From positions 1 through 32,376 of the forward strand of contig MGXQ01000078.1 of the NCBI GenBank assembly GCA_001801405.1: a stretch of 32,376 nucleotides of DNA, in the 5' to 3' direction. Under the pieces are notes generated by a model. It made no database searches. It worked only from the letters and a program-made list of their open reading frames with translations, and was not told the origin of the DNA. Shown in pieces: positions 22,710-31,851 of this stretch (position 1 is the first letter of the stretch; each line of letters opens with the position of its first letter). The translations under genes were made by a program, and so were the position numbers. The stretch is from Gammaproteobacteria bacterium RIFCSPHIGHO2_02_FULL_42_13. GTDB taxonomy: Bacteria; Pseudomonadota; Gammaproteobacteria; UBA12402.

Positions 22710-23789
22710 ATGAAACGTAAATTAATAAAAATAGCCATTCTCTTCGTCATTCTGCTGCTAATCATTGGTTATACCGTCAAACATTTTTACCGCACCGCAA
22801 ACACAGCCAGTGGTTTTCAAATGCCACCGATCGTCGTCGAGAGTACGCCCGTCATACAAAAAAATTGGCAACCCAGCATTGAAACCGTTGGGTCGCTGGT
22901 TGCTTATAACGGTATTACGTTAACCGCTGAAACCGCCGGTCGTGTTACCGCCATTTATTTCAATTCAGGTGATTTCGTTAAGCAGGGTACGCCGCTGATA
23001 CAACTCGATGATGCGTTGATGCGCACGCAACTACAAGAAGCTCAGGCAGAACTCAATTTGAGCGAAGCCGATTACCAACGTTCTTCAACACTCTATAAAC
23101 AACATATTATTTCTCAAGCAGATTTTGATAAGGCAACAGCGACACGCAAAGTGAATCAAGCAAAAGCCGATAACTTACAAGCGCAAGAAAACCAAACCCT
23201 AATTAAAGCCCCCTTCGATGGAAACATCGGCATTGCACATATCAGTGTCGGTAGCTATTTGACACCGGGGCAACCCATCGCAGATTTTCAAGCGCTTGAC
23301 CCTATTTTAGTGAATTTTGATATTCCCGAAGCATCTGCATTGCAACTTCGTATTGGCAACAAAATACAACTCACGAGCCCGGCTGCAACGGGTGTTTATC
23401 AAGGTCAAATCACCGCACTGAATTCTAAACTAGACACCGACACGCGCACGCTGGAAATACAAGCTGAAGTCATCAACACACAACATCAATTATTACCCGG
23501 CATGTTTGTCACGATCACCGCTTTTATTGGAACACCACAACCTGTCTTAATCATTCCACAAACGGCGGTAAGTTATTCCGACAAAGGCGATTATGTCTAT
23601 CGCATCGTAACCAAAAAAGCGGTTAAAACCCCGATAACGCTTGGTAAAAAGTTATCGAACAATCAGGTCATTATTAGCAAAGGCTTGAACGCAAAAGATT
23701 CTGTGATTATTGGTGGCCAGATCAACCTGCAAGACGGTGCGCTCGTAACAGAAGCCAATAAACTACAATCGCCGCCAAAAGGGTCATAA
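22710..23789 (+). CDS. RND efflux membrane fusion (adaptor) protein
   Basis: This 359-residue periplasmic adaptor has one N-terminal membrane anchor (residues 7-27), a biotinyl-lipoyl half (TLTAETAGRVTAIYFNSGDFVKQGTPLIQLDD), a coiled-coil hairpin, the matching second half with LIKAPFDGNIGI, a beta-barrel domain and a membrane-proximal domain. It links an RND pump to an outer-membrane channel. It starts 8 bp after degQ and ends 2 bp before the pump. The overall look is that of the MexH/VexC-type adaptors; the substrate cannot be told. Confidence 0.92.
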   Translation: MKRKLIKIAILFVILLLIIGYTVKHFYRTANTASGFQMPPIVVESTPVIQKNWQPSIETVGSLVAYNGITLTAETAGRVTAIYFNSGDFVKQGTPLIQLDDALMRTQLQEAQAELNLSEADYQRSSTLYKQHIISQADFDKATATRKVNQAKADNLQAQENQTLIKAPFDGNIGIAHISVGSYLTPGQPIADFQALDPILVNFDIPEASALQLRIGNKIQLTSPAATGVYQGQITALNSKLDTDTRTLEIQAEVINTQHQLLPGMFVTITAFIGTPQPVLIIPQTAVSYSDKGDYVYRIVTKKAVKTPITLGKKLSNNQVIISKGLNAKDSVIIGGQINLQDGALVTEANKLQSPPKGS

Positions 23790-23791
23790 TA

Positions 23792-26700
23792 ATGCATTTT
23801 ACTGATATCTTTATCAAACGGCCGGTGCTTGCCTGTACAATCAGCTTATTAATTCTGCTGACTGGTATCATTTCTTTTTTGAAACTACATGTCAGTGAAT
23901 TTCCAAAGATTCAATATCCGGTTGTCGCCATTTCGATTTATTATCCCGGCGCCGCATCTGACATCATGGAAGGCTTTGTGACGACGCCGGTTGAAAACGC
24001 CCTTTCAGGTATCGACGGTATTGATTATATTTCATCGGAAAGCGGCGCGGGTTATTCGGATATTCAAGTCCATATGAAACTCAATTACGACATCAATCAA
24101 GCCGCGATTGACGTCAGCAACAAAATTGCCGCGACTCGCGGCAACCTGCCAAGTGAGATTAAAGATCCTATCATTCGCAAAAATAATCCGGATGCCGATG
24201 CGGTTATGTATCTCTCATTTAGCAGTAACTCATTAAGCCCTGATAAACTATCCGATTATCTCGATCGCACGGTGAGCCCCACGTTGCAATCGCAAACGGG
24301 CGTAAGCGACGCCCCCATATTTGGGGGACTCGATTATGCGATGCGCATTTGGCTCGATCCTTTTTTAATGGCGGCACATCAAGTGACTGCGTCTGATGTG
24401 CAGCAAGCCTTAAATAACAATAATATGCAGGCCGCCGCGGGTTCAATCCGTGGCGCCGAACAAAGCTTTAGTGTAACGAGCAACACGGATTTACATACCG
24501 CCTCACAATTCAACCATATTGTGGTACGCAATCAAGATGGCCATCTCGTTCAGATCAAAGACATCGGTCATGCAGAACTGGGCAACACCGGCCATACTTT
24601 TTCAGTCATCGCCGATGGCAAACCCGCCATTTTTATTGGCATTATGCCAAAATCCGATGCCAATCCGCTCGATATTTCTAAGGCGATCCATAAGGTGTTA
24701 CCTGATATTATCAATAACTTACCCGCCGGTGTTAAAGCAGAGGTTTTCTGGGATGGCGCAACGTTTATTTCTGCCGCATTACATGACGTACAGAGCACTT
24801 TTATCGAAGCTTGCCTACTTGTTTTTTTAGTGATCTTTATCATGATCGGTTCTTTTCGCGCCGTTTTAGTCCCTCTTGTCACCATTCCATTATCCATTAT
24901 CGGCGCATGCGCTTTCATGCTGGCATTGAATTACAGTATTAATTTACTCACCTTATTAGCATTTGTCTTAGCCATTGGTTTAGTCGTCGACGATTCGATT
25001 GTCGTATTAGAAAATATTCATCGACATATTATGCACGGCTTAACCCCGCAAGAAGCCGCCTTAAAAGGTGCGCGCGAAATTTCATTTGTCGTCATCACGA
25101 TTACGTTTACACTCGCGGCTGTTTACGCGCCGATTGGATTTATGTCAGGCATGACCGGCAAATTATTTACGGAATTCGCGTTTACACTCGCCAGCGCGGT
25201 CATCGTCTCAGGTTGTATCGCGCTCACATTATCGCCGATGCTTTGTTCTAAGTTATATCGAGCGAATGGCAAAGAAGAAAGCGGATTTGAACATCGAGTG
25301 AATCAAACATTTGAAAAATTGAGACTCGGTTACAAATCATTGCTAAACCTAATTTTAAAATATCGATATCTTATTTTAATCGCTGCACTTGTCATCTATG
25401 TGTCATGCTATTTTTTCTATATCGCTATGCCAAAAGGATTGGCCCCCGATGAGGATCAAGGCGGATTTATGCTCATGGCCTCCGGTCCTAGCGCAGCCAA
25501 CATTACCTATACAGAAAACCACACCAAACCGATTGGCCAAATTCTCGCGAACATACCCGAAATTGCACACCATGCAATTATTAATGGCGCACAAGGCGTT
25601 AATACTGCATTTGGCATGGTGTCACTCACCCCCTGGAATCAACGCAAAAAAAATGTTGAGCAGATTTTAAATACCGTCAATCCACAATTATTCATGCTGC
25701 CAGGTATTCAAGCGTTTGCGATGAATTTCCCCACCTTGCCGGGCGCAAGCAGTACGCAGTTATCATTTGTGATTAAAACACCTGCAGACAGTTACCAACA
25801 GCTTGATGATAGCACGCAAAAACTAATCACTGCCATCAATGCTTGGGGAGGATTAGCTAATGTAACAAGCTCATTAAAATTTGATACCCCACAACTACTC
25901 ATCGATGTGAATCGAGATCTAACCTCGGATCTTGGCATTTCGATGCAAGAAATCAATGATGCACTCAATGTCAGTTTGAACAAACCAGTCATCACTCGTT
26001 TTAGTATGGCCGGCCGTAGTTATGAGGTCATGCCCGAACTCTATCCACAATATGAAGACAAACCAAGCGCCATTAATAATTTGTTTGTCCGCACGCAAAG
26101 CAATAAGCTCGTACCCTTCTCCACAATCGCTGATATAAAAGAAGAAGTCACCGCCTCATCATTATCACATTTTCAGCAATTGCGTTCAGCTAAAATTACG
26201 GCGGCGACCATTCCTAACGTATCCATGGGTGAAGCCATTACAAAAGTTCAACAGCTCGCTAAAAAAATATTACCCGATACGATGCAATTGGATTATGTAG
26301 GTGTCTCGCGACAATATATTGAATCGGGAAAAGAAATGGCTGAAACATTTATCTTTTCATTATTGTTCATCTATTTAATTTTAAGCGCACAATTCGAAAG
26401 CTTTAAAGATCCCTTGATTGTGATGCTCAGCGTCCCACTCGCCATGGCTGGCGCATTATTGGTTTTACTCATCAGCGGCAGTACCTTAAATATTTATACC
26501 GAAATTGGTCTCATTACGTTAATCGGTTTGATCACAAAAAACGGTGTGCTAATCGTCGAGTTTGCAAATCAAGAACAAAACCAAGGTGTTCCATTTCGGG
26601 ATGCCATTATTAATGCTGCCGCAACCCGTTTAAGACCGATTTTAATGACCACAACCGCCATTATCTTAGGCGCTCTGCCGTTAGCGCTTGCCACGGGTGC

Positions 26701-26869
26701 CGACGCCATCAGTCGACGACAGCTAGGTTTAACCATCATCGGCGGCATGAGTTTTGGCACATTATTGACCTTATTCGTTATTCCAACCGCTTATTATTTA
26801 ATGGCGAACAAAAAACGACCAGCCAATAAAAAACACCAAAAAATAATACAAAATAAATATTACTTTTAA
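23792..26869 (+). CDS. RND multidrug efflux pump, HAE1 family inner-membrane subunit
   Basis: The 1025-residue protein has 12 membrane segments in the usual 1+5, loop, 1+5 pattern, and two large periplasmic loops. The start FIKRPVLACTISLLILLTG is typical. The proton-relay pair Asp400-Asp401 is seen in GLVVDDSIVVLEN, and the second-half LITLIGLITKNGVLIVEF and RLRPILMTT motifs are intact. It forms a trimer that exports drugs or other small molecules with the adaptor encoded just upstream. No outer-membrane channel gene follows, so a shared TolC-like protein from elsewhere is expected. Confidence 0.95.
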   Translation: MHFTDIFIKRPVLACTISLLILLTGIISFLKLHVSEFPKIQYPVVAISIYYPGAASDIMEGFVTTPVENALSGIDGIDYISSESGAGYSDIQVHMKLNYDINQAAIDVSNKIAATRGNLPSEIKDPIIRKNNPDADAVMYLSFSSNSLSPDKLSDYLDRTVSPTLQSQTGVSDAPIFGGLDYAMRIWLDPFLMAAHQVTASDVQQALNNNNMQAAAGSIRGAEQSFSVTSNTDLHTASQFNHIVVRNQDGHLVQIKDIGHAELGNTGHTFSVIADGKPAIFIGIMPKSDANPLDISKAIHKVLPDIINNLPAGVKAEVFWDGATFISAALHDVQSTFIEACLLVFLVIFIMIGSFRAVLVPLVTIPLSIIGACAFMLALNYSINLLTLLAFVLAIGLVVDDSIVVLENIHRHIMHGLTPQEAALKGAREISFVVITITFTLAAVYAPIGFMSGMTGKLFTEFAFTLASAVIVSGCIALTLSPMLCSKLYRANGKEESGFEHRVNQTFEKLRLGYKSLLNLILKYRYLILIAALVIYVSCYFFYIAMPKGLAPDEDQGGFMLMASGPSAANITYTENHTKPIGQILANIPEIAHHAIINGAQGVNTAFGMVSLTPWNQRKKNVEQILNTVNPQLFMLPGIQAFAMNFPTLPGASSTQLSFVIKTPADSYQQLDDSTQKLITAINAWGGLANVTSSLKFDTPQLLIDVNRDLTSDLGISMQEINDALNVSLNKPVITRFSMAGRSYEVMPELYPQYEDKPSAINNLFVRTQSNKLVPFSTIADIKEEVTASSLSHFQQLRSAKITAATIPNVSMGEAITKVQQLAKKILPDTMQLDYVGVSRQYIESGKEMAETFIFSLLFIYLILSAQFESFKDPLIVMLSVPLAMAGALLVLLISGSTLNIYTEIGLITLIGLITKNGVLIVEFANQEQNQGVPFRDAIINAAATRLRPILMTTTAIILGALPLALATGADAISRRQLGLTIIGGMSFGTLLTLFVIPTAYYLMANKKRPANKKHQKIIQNKYYF

Positions 26870-26933
26870 CTCCTTATGCTATTATATGCGGGTGGATTAA
26901 CCCACAGAAAATAAATTCTAAGGAATATATCAT

Positions 26934-27155
26934 ATGAAAAAATATCAGTTATTAGCAATTTTGGCTGGCGGATTACTTACGTTGACTTGCAATGCAGCCA
27001 CAACGGAAAATGCAACAACAACAGCAACCGCACCTGTCGTCGCGCAAGCAGATACGACATCTACTGCCCCAGCGGTGAGCTCAGTCAAAAAAAGCAAAAA
27101 AGCCTACAGACATCATGCTAAAAAAATGAGAAAAATACGAAAAAATAAAAAATAG
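26934..27155 (+). CDS. Small exported Thr/Ala-rich protein with a basic tail, Asr-like
   Basis: The 73-residue product has a signal peptide (MKKYQLLAILAGGLLTLTCNAA), a mature part of Ala, Thr, Val and Ser, and a tail of about 20 residues dominated by Lys, Arg and His. A strong ribosome site (TAAGGA) precedes the ATG. The composition resembles the acid-shock protein Asr of enteric bacteria, which is periplasmic and needed at low pH; this likeness is of composition, not of aligned sequence. Low-pH use would suit life in a phagosome, which is inference. It converges with the Mla operon. Confidence 0.65.
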   Translation: MKKYQLLAILAGGLLTLTCNAATTENATTTATAPVVAQADTTSTAPAVSSVKKSKKAYRHHAKKMRKIRKNKK

Positions 27156-27168
27156 TACGAGGTCTTTT

Positions 27169-27211
27169 GTCATTCCGGAATCGCTGCGCCATTGCGTAGC
27201 GATGTCCGGAC
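27169..27211. repeat. GTCATTCCGG-family hairpin between convergent genes
   Basis: The sequence starts GTCATTCCGGAAT like the units at 1-340. CCGGAATCGCTGCG pairs with CGTAGCGATGTCCGG around a short loop, giving a long stem. It fills the gap between the Asr-like gene and the mlaB stop and may act as a two-way transcription stop, though no T-run is seen. Confidence 0.7.
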
Positions 27212-27212
27212 T

Positions 27213-27497
27213 TTAGTTTGTAAAAATCCGCTCCACCCCACTCATCTTGGCCATTTTGATAAGCTGCACAGGAAGATTTTGAAACACGATAGATTGATTT
27301 TGCTGTATTGCCAATCGTTTCCATTCAATTAATAACGCCAGCGCGGCACTATCACAATGCGATACATCGGCCAAGTCGACTTCGAGCGTTTCAAATTGAT
27401 CAAAGGATTCTTGGCTTTCATTCCAAATATCTCTGACATGCTGAAACGTTAAGGGACCTTCCAGATGAAATCCTTTGTCTGTTAGCTCTAAATGCAT
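27213..27497 (-). CDS. mlaB: Mla system STAS-domain protein MlaB
   Basis: The 94-residue STAS protein binds the ATPase MlaF and stabilises the MlaFEDB lipid-transport complex at the inner membrane. The TLEVDLADVSHCDSAALALLIEW core is the STAS signature, with Ser just before the DSA helix start as in MlaB. The start codon immediately follows the mlaC stop, as in the E. coli order. Confidence 0.85.
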   Translation of the reverse strand: MHLELTDKGFHLEGPLTFQHVRDIWNESQESFDQFETLEVDLADVSHCDSAALALLIEWKRLAIQQNQSIVFQNLPVQLIKMAKMSGVERIFTN

Positions 27498-28106
27498 TTA
27501 CTTTCCTTTTTTATGCTGGCGCAATTCTTGTGTAATTTGCGTAATATTTTTGCCTTGCGCAATTTGTTCTGAAAACTGTGCACGAAAACTTTGCAAAAGG
27601 CTAATCCCTTCGACATTTAAATCATACACTTTCCACACGGTTTTAAACAACGCTAATGAATAATTAACCGCTATCGGCGGACCATCACTACGAATGACCT
27701 CGCTATTCACTTTAATACGTTGTTGTCCTTCATAACCACCACGGATCGGAAAAAAATTAATCGTTTCATCTGTATAGGCATTCAATGCAGACGAATATGT
27801 ATTGACCACCACGCGTTTAAAGGCTTCTATAAATGCACTTTGCTCAGCAGCGGTCGCCTCCTGCCAAACGGTGCGCCCTAATACAGAACGCGCCATGCCG
27901 GCTGTATCAACATGTGGCACCACAATTTTATTCACCAAGCTATAAAGCAATTCTGAATCTTTCTTTAAATTGGCTCGCTCTTTTTTGAGCGTTGATAACA
28001 TCTGATCCGACATGGATCGCATCATGATCATTGGATCGGGCGTCGCTGCCATCGCCGCCGTACTCAATAATAAAACAAACAAACCAATCATTATTTTTCT
28101 CAACAC
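27498..28106 (-). CDS. mlaC: Periplasmic phospholipid-binding protein MlaC
   Basis: MlaC shuttles phospholipids between the outer-membrane MlaA complex and MlaFEDB. The 202-residue product has a signal peptide (MIGLFVLLLSTAAMA, after a short start) and the family segments VNKIVVPHVDTAGMARSVLG, FIEAFKRVVVNTYSSAL, WKVYDLNVEGISLLQSFRAQF. The GTG at 28106 is the likely start because AAGGAGA lies just upstream; an ATG five codons later is possible. It follows mlaD by 11 bp. Confidence 0.93.
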   Translation of the reverse strand: MLRKIMIGLFVLLLSTAAMAATPDPMIMMRSMSDQMLSTLKKERANLKKDSELLYSLVNKIVVPHVDTAGMARSVLGRTVWQEATAAEQSAFIEAFKRVVVNTYSSALNAYTDETINFFPIRGGYEGQQRIKVNSEVIRSDGPPIAVNYSLALFKTVWKVYDLNVEGISLLQSFRAQFSEQIAQGKNITQITQELRQHKKGK

Positions 28107-28117
28107 CTGATCTCTCC

Positions 28118-28597
28118 TTATTTGGTTGTGGCGCTCTGCGTTTTATTGGTATTAAACATAAATTTTCCAATTAAATCTTGCAAAATCATCGCCTGATTGG
28201 TGTTTTCAATCACCCCACCATTCTTCAAAACAGCACTATCAAATCCTGGCACAATGCTAATATAATTTGCACCCAATAATCCAGCGGTATAAATGTTTGC
28301 CGTCGAATCGGTGGGAATATTGTTATATTTGTTTTCAATACTCATGGTAACAACCGCAGCAAAAGTCGTTGGATTTAAGGTGATGTCTGTTACACGGCCA
28401 ACATTAACACCCGCCACTGTCACCATCGCGCGCTCTTTCAAATCACCGACGTTTTCAAAGTTCGCTGTAATTTGATAGGTCGGCTCAGAAGAATAACTTG
28501 TTAAACCGCTCACTTGCAATGCTAACACAATAAAAGCAATTACGCCTGCGAGCATAAACAAGCCCACCATAAACTCCAGACTATGTTTTTTGTACAT
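28118..28597 (-). CDS. mlaD: MCE-domain protein MlaD
   Basis: The 159-residue protein has one N-terminal membrane helix and an MCE domain (YQITANFENVGDLKERAMVTVAGVNVGRV, then TAGLLGANYISIVPG). MlaD forms the hexameric ring of the Mla transporter on the periplasmic side. The second ATG, at 28597, shares its A with the mlaE stop (TGATG) and stands at the right distance from AGGGG, so it is preferred over the ATG at 28603. The C-terminal tail after the MCE domain is short. Confidence 0.93.
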   Translation of the reverse strand: MYKKHSLEFMVGLFMLAGVIAFIVLALQVSGLTSYSSEPTYQITANFENVGDLKERAMVTVAGVNVGRVTDITLNPTTFAAVVTMSIENKYNNIPTDSTANIYTAGLLGANYISIVPGFDSAVLKNGGVIENTNQAMILQDLIGKFMFNTNKTQSATTK

Positions 28598-29379
28598 CAC
28601 CATCCCCCTAACATCATGGCCGTTAATATAAAATCTAACCCTAAAATCACTAATGAAGCATACACCACGCTGCGCGTCGTTGCGCGACTAATACCTTCTG
28701 CTGTTGGCACACAATCATATCCTTGAAATACAGCCACCCAAGTCACCGCTACGCCAAAAAACAAACTTTTAATAATACCGTTTAAAATATCAATTCGAAA
28801 CGACACGTTGGATTGCATACCAGACCAAAACGCACCCGCATCGACGCCCAACCATTTCACTCCCACCAAATAACCGCCGTAAATAGCAACGGCACTAAAA
28901 ATAGTCGCTAAGATCGGTAATGAAATAAACCCAGCCCATAATCGCGGCGAAATAATGCGTTGCAGCGGATCAACCGCCATCATTTCCATCATGGACAATT
29001 GATCTGTTGCTTTCATCAACCCAATCTCTGCAGTTAACGCAGAACCTGCACGCCCCGCAAATAATAACGCAGCAACCACCGGCCCTAATTCTCGCACCAC
29101 ACTCAACGCCACTAATTGGCCGAGCGCTTCTGTCGTCCCAAATTTTTCTAAAATATTGTAGCCCTGTAAACCTAACACCATACCGATAAATAATCCCGAG
29201 ACTACAATGATACTTAAAGATAACACGCCTTCATTATAAATTTGCTCGACTAAACACGTAAATCCATGTTTAAAATCGGGCTTTCGAAACAATGAACGAA
29301 ACAACACATAGCCAGAACGACCGAAGCCTTCCATAAATTGCACACCGATGCGTCCAAAATTTTGAATGGCTTTTCTCAT
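28597..29379 (-). CDS. mlaE: Mla permease MlaE
   Basis: The 260-residue inner-membrane permease has about five membrane segments and the MlaE family marks ELGPVVAALLFAGRAGSALTAEIG and TDQLSMMEMMAVDP. The dimer forms the channel of the Mla ABC transporter. It overlaps mlaF by 4 bases and touches mlaD by one, so the three are translated as a coupled set. Confidence 0.95.
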   Translation of the reverse strand: MRKAIQNFGRIGVQFMEGFGRSGYVLFRSLFRKPDFKHGFTCLVEQIYNEGVLSLSIIVVSGLFIGMVLGLQGYNILEKFGTTEALGQLVALSVVRELGPVVAALLFAGRAGSALTAEIGLMKATDQLSMMEMMAVDPLQRIISPRLWAGFISLPILATIFSAVAIYGGYLVGVKWLGVDAGAFWSGMQSNVSFRIDILNGIIKSLFFGVAVTWVAVFQGYDCVPTAEGISRATTRSVVYASLVILGLDFILTAMMLGGW

Positions 29380-30182
29380 GATTTGCGCTCCGAAAATAAT
29401 TCTTTTTCTAAATCAATACTCGGATAATGAAATGGCACCGGGCCATCGGGCAGTCCTTGCATAAATTGTTTAGCATGTGGTTCATCTGAATGAAACAGAG
29501 CCTCTGGTATATCATGCGCGATGACTTTTCCATCCGATAACAAATAAACATAATCGGCAATGCTCGCAATTTCTTTGACATCATGCGATACAATAATGCT
29601 CGTCAACCCTAAATTATCATTCAGCATTTTAATTAATTGCACCAATACGCCCATGGTAATCGGATCTTGACCGGTCAACGGTTCATCATACATTATCATT
29701 TGCGGATCCAATGCAATTGCACGAGCCAGCGCAACTCGTCTTGACATACCACCGGATAATTCACTCGTCATTAAACCAGCCGCACCACGCAACCCCACTG
29801 CTTCCAGTTTAATTAAAACTAAATCGCGAATCATCTCTTCTGTCAGATTCGTGTGCTCACGCAAGGGAAACGCAACATTATCAAACACGTTTAAATTAGA
29901 AAATAGCGCGCCGCTTTGAAATAGCATGCCCATTTTTTTTCGGACGCGATAAAGATTTTTGCGAGAAAGATTGTGGATATTGTCTCCATCCACATCGATG
30001 GTGCCTCCCTCAGGACAAAGCTGCCCGCCAATCAATCTTAACAGGGTCGTTTTGCCGGTTCCACTAGGTCCCATCACCGCCGTGATCTTGCCCTTTGGGA
30101 TTTCTAAATCGACATCATCAAAGATCCATCGATCATTGAAGCGAAATTTTAATCCTTTAATTGTGACAAAATTACCCGGCAT
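29376..30182 (-). CDS. mlaF: Mla ATP-binding protein MlaF
   Basis: The 268-residue ABC ATPase has Walker A GPSGTGKT (38-45), a Q-loop at LFQSGALF, the signature LSGGMSRR (142-149), Walker B MIMYDEP (Asp166, Glu167) and a switch His in IIVSHD. It powers phospholipid movement by MlaFEDB. The ribosome site AGGAAGGGA is strong. It is the first gene of the mlaFEDCB operon and diverges from kdsD, the normal gammaproteobacterial arrangement. Confidence 0.95.
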   Translation of the reverse strand: MPGNFVTIKGLKFRFNDRWIFDDVDLEIPKGKITAVMGPSGTGKTTLLRLIGGQLCPEGGTIDVDGDNIHNLSRKNLYRVRKKMGMLFQSGALFSNLNVFDNVAFPLREHTNLTEEMIRDLVLIKLEAVGLRGAAGLMTSELSGGMSRRVALARAIALDPQMIMYDEPLTGQDPITMGVLVQLIKMLNDNLGLTSIIVSHDVKEIASIADYVYLLSDGKVIAHDIPEALFHSDEPHAKQFMQGLPDGPVPFHYPSIDLEKELFSERKS

Positions 30183-30231
30183 AGTCCCTTCCTGTTAGTA
30201 ATCCTAGCTTATACAATATAATAGTCCGAAA

Positions 30232-30262
30232 TTGACATAAATTGCCAATTTTCCGTGATAAT
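30232..30262 (+). promoter_or_regulatory. Candidate promoter of kdsD-kdsC-lptC
   Basis: TTGACA at 30232-30237 is perfect and is followed after 18-19 bases by TGATAA/GATAAT (30256-30262). It lies in the gap between the divergent mlaF and kdsD and leaves a leader of 45-95 bases depending on the kdsD start. Confidence 0.5.
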
Positions 30263-30364
30263 TCTGCCACTTATGTTAGAGTGAGACAATTTTATGTATT
30301 CAGTCAGTTAAATATGTCAAAAACTTGCACAATCGAACCAAAATCGATAATATTCACCACTGAA

Positions 30365-31330
30365 ATGAACAAATTTATAGAGTCTGCACAAAAAACGATC
30401 AATATTGAATTGGCGGCTATCCAAAACTTGCACGATAGAATCAACGATGATTTTGCGCGAGCCTGTCAGTATTTACTCGATTGTAAACATCGCATTGTCG
30501 TGATGGGGATGGGCAAATCTGGCCATATTGGACGTAAAATAGCGGCCACATTGGCTAGCACCGGCAGCCCTGCACTGTTTGTACACCCTGCCGAAGCCAG
30601 TCACGGAGACCTTGGTATGATTACCGCTGGCGATGTGATCTTAGCCATCTCCTATTCCGGTGAAACGACAGAAATCCAAGTATTATTACCGATAATCAAA
30701 CGATTGGGGTGCCCATTGATCGCATTGACCGGCAAACCTCAATCCACCCTAGCGAAAGAAGCCAACGTCAACATCGATGTTCATGTGCAAAAAGAAGCAG
30801 GACCTTTTGACCTGGCGCCAACTTCCAGTACAACGGCAACACTCGTTATCGGCGATGCATTGGCGATTGCATTATTAGAAGCACGCGGATTTACCAAAGA
30901 AGATTTTGCACGATCACACCCTGGCGGACAATTAGGTCGCCGTTTACTATTACGCATCGTAGATATCATGCATACCGGCGATGCCATTCCAAAAGTCACT
31001 GAAGACATACTTTTAACGCACGCCATTTTAGAGATGACGCGCAAAAGTCTCGGCATGACCAGTATTGTCGATAGCGACAATCATCTCTTGGGTATTTACA
31101 CGGACGGAGATTTACGTCGCACGCTTGATCAAGGCATTGATATTCGCCAGACAACCATCGGCAAAGTAATGACGCGCCACTGCACAACGGTCAACGAAAA
31201 TATGCTGGCTGCAGAAACCTTACAATTAATGGAAAAACTAAAAATCAATTCATTTTTAGTCACCAATGAAAACAATCAAGTGACCGGTGCGTTTAATTTT
31301 ATTGATCTGTTAAGGGCGGGGGTTACCTAA
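30365..31330 (+). CDS. kdsD: D-arabinose-5-phosphate isomerase KdsD
   Basis: KdsD turns ribulose 5-phosphate into arabinose 5-phosphate, the first step to the lipopolysaccharide sugar Kdo. The SIS domain shows VVMGMGKSGHIGRKIAAT, VHPAEASHGDLGM, SYSGETTE and LAPTSSTTATLVIGDALA; two CBS domains follow (VDIMHTGDAIP onward), with TDGDLRR in the first. The ATG at 30365 gives 321 residues; an ATG at 30314 would give 338. E. coli KdsD has 328, and neither start has a good ribosome site, so the start is open. Its stop overlaps the kdsC start (TAATG). Confidence 0.93.
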   Translation: MNKFIESAQKTINIELAAIQNLHDRINDDFARACQYLLDCKHRIVVMGMGKSGHIGRKIAATLASTGSPALFVHPAEASHGDLGMITAGDVILAISYSGETTEIQVLLPIIKRLGCPLIALTGKPQSTLAKEANVNIDVHVQKEAGPFDLAPTSSTTATLVIGDALAIALLEARGFTKEDFARSHPGGQLGRRLLLRIVDIMHTGDAIPKVTEDILLTHAILEMTRKSLGMTSIVDSDNHLLGIYTDGDLRRTLDQGIDIRQTTIGKVMTRHCTTVNENMLAAETLQLMEKLKINSFLVTNENNQVTGAFNFIDLLRAGVT

Positions 31331-31851
31331 TGGACGATGTGTTAAATCTTGCGAAAGACATAAAACTACTTGTTTTCGATGTCGATGGCACGTTAACCGA
31401 TGGCACGTTATATCTCACCGACGAAAACATTGAATTTAAAGGCTTTAATAGCCAGGATGGATTGGGCATAAAGTTTTTACTCGAAACTGGCGTCGAAATA
31501 GCTATTATTACCGGACGAAAATCAGCTGTCGTCACTGCGCGCATGCAATCATTGGGCATCAAACATGTCTATCAATGCTCCCCTGATAAAACACCTGCCT
31601 ATCATGATCTATTAAAGAAACTCAAGCTGAACGATAATCAAGTTGCTTACATGGGTGATGATTTAACTGATTTACCCTTAATAAAAAAAGCACGACTCGG
31701 GGTTGCCCCAGCAAATGCAATTGAATTTGTCAAACAACAGGCTCATTATGTCACGACTCAATCAGGCGGCAAAGGAGCGGCGCGCGAAGTATGTGATTTA
31801 ATCATGAAAGCGCAAGGCACATTAGAAAAAATTTATAATCGGTTTTTATAA
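31330..31851 (+). CDS. kdsC: 3-deoxy-D-manno-octulosonate 8-phosphate phosphatase KdsC
   Basis: KdsC removes phosphate from Kdo 8-phosphate, giving free Kdo. The 173-residue HAD-family protein has DVDGTLTDG (Asp17, Asp19), AIITGRKSAVV and the GDDLTDLPL acidic motif. It is a cap-less HAD of the usual KdsC length. It overlaps kdsD by one base and is followed at once by lptC. Confidence 0.95.
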   Translation: MDDVLNLAKDIKLLVFDVDGTLTDGTLYLTDENIEFKGFNSQDGLGIKFLLETGVEIAIITGRKSAVVTARMQSLGIKHVYQCSPDKTPAYHDLLKKLKLNDNQVAYMGDDLTDLPLIKKARLGVAPANAIEFVKQQAHYVTTQSGGKGAAREVCDLIMKAQGTLEKIYNRFL

